From: Sphingomonas daechungensis
GTDB taxonomy: Bacteria; Pseudomonadota; Alphaproteobacteria; Sphingomonadales; Sphingomonadaceae
DNA: 64,000 nt
Direction: 5' to 3'
NCBI RefSeq assembly: GCF_014489495.1
Contig: NZ_CP060780.1
Location: forward strand, 1,561,001 to 1,625,000
Shown: piece after piece, positions 54,379 to 61,398 of the stretch
How the letters are laid out: each line of letters begins with the position of its first letter
How positions within the stretch are numbered: position 1 is the stretch's first letter
Notes under the pieces: model-generated
Databases searched by the model: none
The model's input: the letters and a program-made list of their open reading frames with translations, nothing else
What the model was told of the DNA's origin: nothing
Translations under genes and position numbers: made by a program

Positions 54379-54493
54379 TATTGGCGCTTTCGCGCCGCCG
54401 TCGCCGCCGCCAGCAGCCCTAAAAACCCCGCCGCGCCGCGCCGCCAAACGCTGGCGCAGCAAAGTCCCGCATGCCTCATTCGCCAGCCGCGCG

Positions 54494-54912
54494 TTACCGC
54501 CCAAGCAGCGCCCGCATCACCGCCCACGTCACGTCGCTTTGCGTCACGGCCATGCCCATGACGAAAATGACCAGCGTCGCAATGGCCGTCAGCAGCACTG
54601 TGCCGACCAGCGCCCGGCGTGCCCGCTCCCGCTCCCGGCACGCCGCTTCGAACAACGTCGACTGGCCATCGCCTGGGGCTTTGAAATTGGCGTTCACCGC
54701 GACTGCGCCCCGCCCGCCGGCAGCTTGCCCATAGCATCCATGCGCGCGCACAGCTGGCGTGACCCCGTGTCCTGCAAACATTGCTCCATGCGCGCACGGC
54801 GGCCAGCGCCTTGCCAGGCCAGCAGCGCTGCCATGACCAGCAACGCCGCCATGACCAGCAGCGCCGCCATTGTCCCTTGCAACGTCAATCCCGACACCCG
54901 TCCCGCCACCAT
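54494..54912 (-). CDS. Small membrane protein with repeated LLVMA segment (frameshifted)
   Basis: About 138 residues. The first helix carries ALLVMAALLVMAALLAW, encoded by near-identical 18-bp repeats (about 54817-54867), then a Cys-containing soluble part (MEQCLQDTGSRQLCARMDAM) and, after a shift near 54705, a second helix (ALVGTVLLTAIATLVIFVMG). GTG/ATG start 54912 lies 31 bases from the TGTAAA palindrome. Unknown function. Confidence 0.6.
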
Positions 54913-54942
54913 GCTTTCGGCGGCAAAGTTGCCTCATTTTGT

Positions 54943-54960
54943 TGTAAAGTAAAGTTCACA
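54943..54960. promoter_or_regulatory. TGTAAA-N6-TTTACA-type palindrome 1
   Basis: TGTAAA-GTAAAG-TTCACA, one mismatch to the consensus. Lies between the leftward membrane-protein gene (54912) and the rightward hairpin family copy at 55073. Confidence 0.5.
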
Positions 54961-55072
54961 TGAGGGTGCGAATCTCGTATCGGAATATTGGGCGCCTCGT
55001 CCCGGCGTCGAGCGACGTGGACGGCGTGCCCAGGGCCCTGGATCAAGGCACCCCAATGCCTCCAGGGGTGGG

Positions 55073-55113
55073 GGCGGTCCGGACAAGAGCACCCACTCGG
55101 CGCCTGGACCGCT
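55073..55113 (+). ncRNA. AGAGCACCCA hairpin, copy 1
   Basis: GCGGTCCGG...CCTGGACCGC with loop sequence AGAGCACCCA. Preceded by GGGCCCTGG/CCAGGGG-type complementarity and, 113 bases upstream, by the TGTAAA palindrome. Copy 2 at 57889-57930 has the same order of parts. Non-coding RNA element is inferred. Confidence 0.45.
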
Positions 55114-55257
55114 CCCGTCTGGCCCGGCTTGGCGGCACCCCTCCAAGCCCGGCGCAGCGCCAGCACCTGCCCGGCCCAGTCGCGCCCTTCTGGAGTTCAC
55201 GGCGACGGTTGGTCTAGCGGCGTAACGCGGGGGCGCGTGCGCAGCGCTTAGCCAGGC

Positions 55258-55359
55258 TCAGCGGCGGCGCATGGTGGCGGCCAAGCCGTAGACACTCAGG
55301 CCGGCGAGATAGCCAAACACCAGGATCACGATGGCCGCGTAAAGCAAGCGTTCGTCCAT
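55258..55359 (-). CDS. 33-residue membrane peptide
   Basis: ATG 55359 with GAGGAG upstream; MDERLLYAAIVILVFGYLAG then LSVYGLAATMRRR. One membrane helix with a basic end, like many small stress-related membrane peptides. The palindrome at 55402-55419 lies 43 bases upstream. Confidence 0.65.
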   Translation of the reverse strand: MDERLLYAAIVILVFGYLAGLSVYGLAATMRRR

Positions 55360-55401
55360 GCTCGGCTCCTCGGTCGCCGGTTCGACACATGACTGGCGTG
55401 T

Positions 55402-55419
55402 AGTAAAGCAAACTTTACG
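55402..55419. promoter_or_regulatory. TGTAAA-N6-TTTACA-type palindrome 2
   Basis: AGTAAA-GCAAAC-TTTACG with GTAAA/TTTAC arms, followed by a further GTAAAG. Upstream of the 33-residue membrane peptide gene. Confidence 0.5.
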
Positions 55420-55677
55420 TAAAGTCGAGCACCAGACATCCAGTGCGTTCGCCGCCGCGTTGCAAAGCCACGTCAGCCGCCACCCCAAGTGCCGCGATGT
55501 ACGGCGTGCTTCGACACGCTGAAGCCCGGCTACCGGGCCCCGAGGTGGATCAACCTTGCTGCCATTGGACCAGTTCGAAACAGCATCACGGCGCGCGGAA
55601 CCTCGACCCGCAGACGCGGTTCAGGGACAGGTTCGTTCCGCTCGCTTCGCCCCCAACCCTTTCCGAAAAGACCAGTG

Positions 55678-55830
55678 GTGTACGTCAAACCGGATTACTA
55701 TCGCCGCAAGGCCGACCATGTGCGTGAATTGGCCCAAAGGGTGACGGACCAGGCGCTGCGCAGGCACTTGAGGGTCGTCGCTTTGCACTATGAAAAGCTT
55801 GCCGCTGAGGCGGCCCTGGCGCGTCGGTAA
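55678..55830 (+). CDS. Small YRRKADHVRELA-family protein
   Basis: 50 residues from GTG 55678: MYVKPDYYRRKADHVRELAQ then RRHLRVVALHYEKLAAEAAL. Two amphipathic helices; paralogous in layout to 47621-47812. No good ribosome-binding site. The same frame is open upstream, so the N-terminus is uncertain. Confidence 0.55.
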   Translation: MYVKPDYYRRKADHVRELAQRVTDQALRRHLRVVALHYEKLAAEAALARR

Positions 55831-55864
55831 TGCTCATGCGCTTCAGCGCATGACGCGCCAGCCG

Positions 55865-56514
55865 TTAGGCCTGGTGGCTCGACGGCGCGGCACCCGGCGC
55901 GGCTTCCCGGTGCGCCTGGATCCAGTGCGCCAGCTTCTCAAATGCAACGCATTCATTGAACGACACGCCGGCCGTCGCGCCCGACGTCCACCGCACCACG
56001 CCGGACACGGGCGGCAAGTCGGGGAGCAGCAGCTGGACGTTCGCCGACGGGTCGATGGGACCGTCAATCGCCAGGCTCGCACCGCCTTGCGAAATATCCT
56101 GCAGCGTCACGGCAATGGACCGCAGCCGCGTGGAAAGCCGCCCCGGCACTCGACCTTGATCCGCGGCAATGCGCGCCGCTTCGACGGCTCGAGGGTGCGC
56201 GTGTTGGAAAGCACGGCGGCGACGTCGATGGGCTCGGGGAAGGCGACTCCCACGTCCCGCTCGCGCTCCCACACCACCGTGCCGGAAAGGCGCTCGCCGG
56301 AGCGAAATTCAATGTCCACGGCTTCGCCGATCTTGAGCGGTCGATAGGCCCGCGCCGACAAGCCGCTGGCCGAGATGTTGCGGACAACGCAAATGTCGCT
56401 CACGCCGCCAGCATGAAGCAAAGCGACGCGCAGCAGCGCCAGCTGGCGCTCGTGTCGGCGACGCTCGGACGGCGTGCCGACGCGGTGATGGGCAAGTTTG
56501 CGTGGGGTCGTCAT
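55865..56514 (-). CDS. Tandem PilZ-domain protein (frameshifted)
   Basis: Two PilZ domains. First: SERRRHERQLALLRVALLHA, VVRNISASGLSARAYRPLKI, with the (R)RRHxR and NISASG motifs. Second, after a shift near 56135: RLRSIAVTLQDISQGGASLA and DISQGG. ATG 56514 chosen. About 216 residues. Likely cyclic di-GMP binding for domain one; the second lacks a clear RxxxR because the frame break falls there. Confidence 0.8.
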
Positions 56515-56542
56515 GACGCGTCCATGCTCCACACAGCCGGCG

Positions 56543-56883
56543 CTAAACTGTCGCCGGCTCATAAGGTGACTGCAGTTCGACGGCGCCCTGGCGCTCGACG
56601 CGGCCGAGGATCACTGGCGAAACGGCCTCGTCGAAGCGAATGCCGCAAAGCTCACCCTCGACCCACATGACTTTGCAGAGGACTTCGAGGGGCCCTGTCT
56701 TGAGCAAGGCCGTCGCCCCTTTCGGCGGCAGCCTCAAGCCCTTGAGCTTGGCGCCGGTCTTGGAAATGTCGATGAGCTCGGGAAACTGGTAAGCGCTCAT
56801 CGTCGTGATCGACGCCGGCATCGAAACGGCGGTGCGCTGGCCTCGCGGAAGCCGGGGCGGGCACGGTTGGTGAAGCTACTCAT
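56543..56883 (-). CDS. PilZ-like single-domain protein (frameshifted)
   Basis: About 113 residues: MSSFTNRARPGFREAS, then, after a shift near 56840, RTAVSMPASITTMSAYQFPE, LIDISKTGAKLKGLRLPPKG and VMWVEGELCGIRFDEAVSPV. The DISKTGAKL block is the D/NxSxxG PilZ motif; the N-terminal Arg motif is weak. Directly upstream of the tandem PilZ gene on the same strand. Confidence 0.75.
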
Positions 56884-57093
56884 GACTTGCCGTCGCCTCC
56901 GTTTGAGCGGCCCGGAATGACCCAGACCGCCCGAATAGGAAAAGTGTCCGCCGGGAAATGTCGAGTAAACCGGCGGGACGCCATTGACCTATGTCAAGAA
57001 AGCTTACCGCTGGCTTTCCTGTTGATCCGGAACGGTTGGAATTGCGACGCTCGAGGGCAGGGGCCAGGGCTGTCTGTACGGGGCGCGCGCGTC

Positions 57094-57600
57094 CTAGCGC
57101 CTCTGTGCCCGGGCCAGCTTGGCGTCAAACGCGAACCGCGCGGACCGCGTGACGGCCGCATAGCTTGGCGCCAATTGGTCGGCCCGCTCGGCCACGTCGA
57201 CGACGGCGCCAATGATGGCGTCCGCTTCCGCGTCGGACATTGCGAAATGGAAGTTGACCCGGGTCCAGCCAGGCTTTTCCATTTCATTGCCGGTCCGGAC
57301 CGCATCCCAGATCCCGGCCGACTGCTCCTCGTCGATGTCCAGCAGCCGGTGCGCGTAGGGCCCGGCGCAAGCGCAGCCGCCCCGCGCCTGGACGCCGTGC
57401 CCGTCGCTCAGCAGCCGCGTCACCAGTTGCTGGTGAATGAAGCCGCCACGGCCGTCGCGAACGCGGAATGAGAAAATCGGGATCCTGGGCGCGTGCAAAT
57501 TGCCCAGCAGCTCAATCCGGCCATGCCGCCTCCACGCCCCAAACGCCCGAAAGGCGAGGGCGGCTTCGCGCTCGTGGATCGCCTTCGCCCTGCCATGGGA
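57094..57600 (-). pseudogene. Class V aminotransferase remnant
   Basis: C-terminal ~165 residues only: AIHEREAALAFRAFG, RIPIFSFRVRDGRGGFIHQQ, ARGGCACAGPYAHRLLDID and EKPGWTRVNFHFAMSD. These match the C-terminal domain of cysteine-desulfurase-like class V aminotransferases, including the GGCxCAGPY loop. The PLP-binding Lys and whole N-terminal domain are absent. Confidence 0.7.
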
Positions 57601-57652
57601 CGCGGAAAAGCCACTCGCTTGCCGCTACTGAAGGCGCCCCCAGGCGCGTCCC

Positions 57653-57781
57653 TTAGGACTTGGGCGGACGCCCGCGGCGCTTGGCTGGGGCCTTGCCAGT
57701 GGCTGGCTTGGGCGCGGCTGGCTTGGGCATGGCCGGCTTGGCGGCAACTGTCTTGGGCGCGGCTGAGAATGGTGTAAAGTC
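57653..57781 (-). pseudogene. AT-hook tail fragment
   Basis: An open frame without a start codon reads FSAAPKTVAAKPAMPKPAAP, then KPATGKAPAKRRGRPPKS. KRRGRPPK is an AT-hook; the Ala/Lys/Pro repeat is typical of the tails of alphaproteobacterial histone-like proteins. The DNA-binding body is missing and the TGTAAA palindrome overlaps its 5' end. ATG 57730 could start a 25-residue peptide. Confidence 0.5.
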
Positions 57782-57790
57782 AATTTAACG
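57773..57790. promoter_or_regulatory. TGTAAA-N6-TTTACA-type palindrome 3
   Basis: TGTAAA-GTCAAT-TTAACG, two mismatches. Lies 99 bases before the second AGAGCACCCA hairpin and overlaps the AT-hook fragment. Confidence 0.4.
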
Positions 57791-57888
57791 TTGAGATTTG
57801 TTGCGCGACCGTCATGTTCCCCGGCTTTTGCGAATGGGATCGTTCAGCGACGCTCGAGTCATCGCAAGAGCCCGCCCTCCGCGGCGGG

Positions 57889-57930
57889 GAGCGGTCCGGC
57901 CAGAGCACCCAAATTCGAACCGGACCGCTC
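57889..57930 (+). ncRNA. AGAGCACCCA hairpin, copy 2
   Basis: GAGCGGTCCGG/CCGGACCGCTC, 11 perfect pairs, with AGAGCACCCA in the loop. Just upstream a CCCGCC/GGCGGG hairpin. Together with copy 1 it defines a conserved two-hairpin unit downstream of a TGTAAA palindrome. Confidence 0.5.
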
Positions 57931-58000
57931 AGCCCGCCTGGCAACCGTTGTCAACTCGGCTTGTCACGAATAATCGGGCGGGAAAGCCCGGGAGGCGTGC

Positions 58001-58195
58001 ATGGTGAAAGTCGCCAGCTTCAGCAGATACGACATGCGGACGGATCGTATGATTCAGCCAACTTACAAGAAGCGCGTCGAGTTGCTGAGACCGGAAGAAG
58101 GGTACGTGCCGATCGAGGGGTCGGAGGAAGAGGTCGCTGTGGACTCCATCGACTCTGAAGGACGGTATTTTCCGGATCGCCCCACGGGGCGCTGA
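58001..58195 (+). CDS. Small protein of unknown function
   Basis: 64 residues from ATG 58001: MVKVASFSRYDMRTDRMIQP, then KKRVELLRPEEGYVPIEGSE and EVAVDSIDSEGRYFP. Acidic C-terminal half. Weak ribosome-binding site GAGGCG. No family recognised. It follows the AGAGCACCCA hairpin by 70 bases, so the hairpin could be part of its leader. Confidence 0.5.
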   Translation: MVKVASFSRYDMRTDRMIQPTYKKRVELLRPEEGYVPIEGSEEEVAVDSIDSEGRYFPDRPTGR

Positions 58196-58322
58196 ACCTA
58201 GTCGAATCCGCCCGGCCGTGCGTCGGTGCGACAAAGGGACATTGGCAGCGAGATCACCAAGTCGAGACGCGTTGGAGCCCGCCCTGAGTTTGCGCATCGA
58301 AGCGGGCTCCGCAGCGACAATA

Positions 58323-58340
58323 TGTAAAACCTAGTTTACA
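58323..58340. promoter_or_regulatory. TGTAAA-N6-TTTACA palindrome 4
   Basis: Perfect arms: TGTAAA-ACCTAG-TTTACA. Lies 243 bases before the PilZ gene at 58583, with a GAGACC/GGTCTC hairpin just downstream (58367-58389). Confidence 0.55.
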
Positions 58341-58582
58341 TTCCCTTACTGCGCGAACTATAGCTAGAGACCGGTGTTGAGTGGGTCTCGAGCCAGGCCG
58401 TCCCTTTGGAACTGCCCGGTGGCATTGGCCGCAGCCCGGTTTGGCTAGCATCCGCAAAATGGACTGTAGGGCGAGCTCATCGCGAGGCGATGGCGCGCGT
58501 TCAGACCTCACCGTTCCGGATGAGTTGTTAAGAGTAACTTGGTCGGAGGCTGTGCAGATGGAGCGTCCAAGGGGAGCGCCAC

Positions 58583-58984
58583 ATGTATCACTCGGATCCG
58601 AGCACCTGGTTCACATCAACGGAAAACCGCCGCCGCTTCCCGCGTCTCGATGTCCAGTGCCGCGCTCGTATCCGGATCGGTAAGCGGCAATATGCCGGCT
58701 TCCTCGACAATATTTCGGAGGGCGGAGCGAGGCTGCGGACCCTGACGCCCATTCGCCGGCTGGGCAAAGTCATTTTGCGGCTGCCCGACCTGCCGCCGCT
58801 GCACTATACCCTCCGATGGACCAATTCATTCCACGCGGGGGTCGCATTTGAGCTGCCGTTGACGGCCGCAGCGCTTGCACGCTGGACAGCCGCCAGGTCG
58901 AGTACTCCCGATCTGGATGCGTTGGGCGAAGCCGAGATCGTAGAGCGTTACCCGACCGCATCGGATCACGAGACAGCTGGCTAG
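58583..58984 (+). CDS. PilZ-domain protein
   Basis: 133 residues, intact. ENRRRFPRLDVQCRARIRIG contains the RxxxR motif and FLDNISEGGARLRTLTPIRR the D/NxSxxG motif, so cyclic di-GMP binding is likely. The remainder (KVILRLPDLPPLHYTLRWTN) completes the barrel. ATG 58583 follows GGGGAG. A likely effector of the GGDEF-EAL enzyme encoded next. Confidence 0.85.
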   Translation: MYHSDPSTWFTSTENRRRFPRLDVQCRARIRIGKRQYAGFLDNISEGGARLRTLTPIRRLGKVILRLPDLPPLHYTLRWTNSFHAGVAFELPLTAAALARWTAARSSTPDLDALGEAEIVERYPTASDHETAG

Positions 58985-59244
58985 TCAGCATCATCGCTGC
59001 ACGTCCCAGGCACCGGTTGATCGCGCTTAGCACTTGCGCCGGGGTTCATGTCGCGGAGGTTCGCCGGGCTGATCGCGTGGCACGGAGGAAAGGGTGAATG
59101 CGTTACACCCTTTTCGTCATTGGGGTACTTCGGGACCTTGACGCCTCCGTGCCGAGCCGAGGGCTCAATGGTCCAGACGTTTGAAGGGCAATATTCCGCA
59201 CCGATAGATTGACAGGCGAACGAGGGACTTGGCGGCCTGGTGAT
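58985..59244. other. Intergenic stretch
   Basis: No gene seen. Convergent ends of the PilZ gene and the GGDEF-EAL gene; a possible weak hairpin CGTTACACCC is not convincing as terminator. Confidence 0.35.
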
Positions 59245-60798
59245 TTAGGCCGCGGCGCTATCCTGCGAGTCCAGAAAGGCCGCGAAGGCCGTTGCGGTCA
59301 TTGGCGCGGCGTAGAAATTGCCTTGCACCGCGTCACACCCGGCCTCGAATGCGACGCGCTCCTGAAGCTTAGTTTCAATCCCTTCGGCGATGACGTCGAG
59401 CCCGAGCGAATGGGCGAGGCCGACAGCCGCGCGGACAATGGCCACGCTTTCGTTGATCTCGGCATTGAGCGCGAACGTGCGGTCGAGCTTGAGGCGGTCG
59501 ACTTTGAACCGGCGCAGATAATTCAGGGAGGAATAGCCCGTACCGAAATCATCGAGCGCAACCCTGAAGCCCAGGTTACGCAGGGAGGCGATCTGCTTTT
59601 CGCAGTCATCCTCGTCGGTGACCAGCAAACGCTCCGTGATCTCGAGCTCAATCTGCGATGGGCTGACGCCCTCCTCACTGACAATGCGGCCAAGCTCAGC
59701 CGCCAGGTCCCGCGAGCCAGTGAATTGCGCCGGCGACATGTTCACCGCGACCGACAGCGATGGCCAGCTGCGCGCAAACCGCGCCGCGTCGCGCAGCACG
59801 CGCTCCGCCAGGATATCAATGAACCGGCACTCCTCGGCGATCGCAATCGCTTCGACTGCCGCAATGTCGCCGAACTCGGAATGCGTCCAGCGGAACAGGG
59901 CTTCGGCCCCGACCACCTTGCCGTCTGCGGCGAGCTGCGGCTGGAAATGAACATTGAGCCCTTCACCCGTCGCCAGGGCTAGCTTCAGATCTGTCTCGAG
60001 ACGGTCGCGGCGCTGCAGCAGCGCGTCCATCTCTTGCGAAAAGAAGCGGGAGCAGTTTTTGCCGCCCGCCTTGGCGGCATAAAGCGCCATGTCCGCGGCC
60101 CGGACATAGTCCGCCGCGTCACCCAGGTCGTCATTGGCCAGGACGGCGCCAATGGTCACAGGCAAGCGGACGTCCCGGTCACCCACGCGGTAAGCGCGCT
60201 GCATGTCCTCGTTGATGCGAGCGCAGAGACGGCGCACGTCCGTTGGGCGATCAACAGTGGACTGGAGGATCAGGAATTCGTCACCACCGAACCGCGCCAC
60301 CGTGTCTGTGTCGCGCACGAGGCTCGCCAGTCTGGCCGCCGCTTCACGGAGCAATTCGTCACCCGACTGGTGGCCGAGCAAGTCATTGACGCGTTTGAAA
60401 TCATCGAGATCCAGCATCAGTACGGCAAACTTTTCCCGGCCGCGGTTGAACCGACTGATGGCTTGGTCGACGCGCTGCTGAAGCAGCCGTTTGTTGGCAA
60501 GCCCGGTGAGGGGGTCGTGCTGTGCCTGTGACAAGGCATCGAGCCGCCCGCGTTCGAGCTCCCCGATCACCTCCTGGAGCGCGTGGTACAGCGACGACAT
60601 GACCAGGATAACGACGATGGTCGTCGGCAATGCGATGGGCAAAAGCAGCCACGCCAGCTCGCTCGCGGATGCGTCGGGCCGGCCGGCGATATGCAGAATG
60701 AGGTAGTTCGTGACAACGATCAGGACGATCGCTGCCGAAACCATCGGCGACAGGAGTTTCCATCGGTATGCCATCCCGTCGCAAGTGATACGGTACAA
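59245..60798 (-). CDS. Membrane GGDEF-EAL cyclic di-GMP enzyme
   Basis: 517 residues, intact. Two N-terminal membrane helices (AAIVLIVVTNYLILHIAG and WLLLPIALPTTIVVILVMSS), then a GGDEF domain with intact active site FGGDEFLI, then an EAL domain with GAEALFRW and the later acidic motifs DFGTGYSSLNYLRRF and VIAEGIET. It may therefore both make and degrade cyclic di-GMP. Start MYRITCDGMAYRWK; ATG at MAYRWK is an alternative. Neighbouring PilZ genes are probable effectors. Confidence 0.9.
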   Translation of the reverse strand: MYRITCDGMAYRWKLLSPMVSAAIVLIVVTNYLILHIAGRPDASASELAWLLLPIALPTTIVVILVMSSLYHALQEVIGELERGRLDALSQAQHDPLTGLANKRLLQQRVDQAISRFNRGREKFAVLMLDLDDFKRVNDLLGHQSGDELLREAAARLASLVRDTDTVARFGGDEFLILQSTVDRPTDVRRLCARINEDMQRAYRVGDRDVRLPVTIGAVLANDDLGDAADYVRAADMALYAAKAGGKNCSRFFSQEMDALLQRRDRLETDLKLALATGEGLNVHFQPQLAADGKVVGAEALFRWTHSEFGDIAAVEAIAIAEECRFIDILAERVLRDAARFARSWPSLSVAVNMSPAQFTGSRDLAAELGRIVSEEGVSPSQIELEITERLLVTDEDDCEKQIASLRNLGFRVALDDFGTGYSSLNYLRRFKVDRLKLDRTFALNAEINESVAIVRAAVGLAHSLGLDVIAEGIETKLQERVAFEAGCDAVQGNFYAAPMTATAFAAFLDSQDSAAA

Positions 60799-61398
60799 CG
60801 GTTAAGCTTTTTCTGCAGAATCCATCCGTTTCGGAGCAAACGGCTTTCGCATTCGCGCTGGTCGGAGAGCAATGCTAGCGTCGTCTGGGCCAGCCGCCAG
60901 GCCGGGTACGCGACACCTCTGGGAGCTTCATCCAGCGGAGCGTGGATCGGCAATCCCGGGCGCTCATGCGCTGACCGGGGTCGAGCGGCGGAAAGCCGTG
61001 TCCGTCTCGACCAACACTGTCCAATTTCGCTCAGCTTTCTTGGTTCGTAACTCACGAGGGCCGGGGCACGGCTTGGCGAAGACAGGAGAGCCTGTTTTCA
61101 TTCACTCGCGCCGCCCGGCCAACGCTTCGCTGAGGTTGCCGCCCTCCCCTCGGCAGTGGCTCAGAACACTCATAACAAGGGCACTGCCCATCTCTCCAGA
61201 CGCGCGGGAATGCCGTTTCCGGATGTTTGATGTTTGCGGCCGCGGCACGCGCGCTGCTTGTCCGAGCGTGCGTCGGGACGGCGACCTCCCGTCGAAGGGA
61301 TCATGTCGTTCGTCGTTGCCTCCGACCAAGCGCTGCGGAAACAGCGCTGTCCAGCGTCATCCTTATAGAGCCGCAAATCGCGGCGAGTGGGAGCCGTC
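60799..61398. other. 600-bp stretch without a supported gene
   Basis: Only short frames without ribosome-binding sites or family resemblance. It should contain the divergent promoters of the GGDEF-EAL and peptidase genes. Confidence 0.4.

Noticed and set aside
54253..54504. Leftward frame with hydrophobic stretch
   Set aside because: Spans the short repeat and the RNA candidate; no start signal and no family.
60047..60056. AGCGGGAGC inside the GGDEF-EAL gene
   Set aside because: Matches part of the leader motif but is coding, without GAGAG and not before a start codon.
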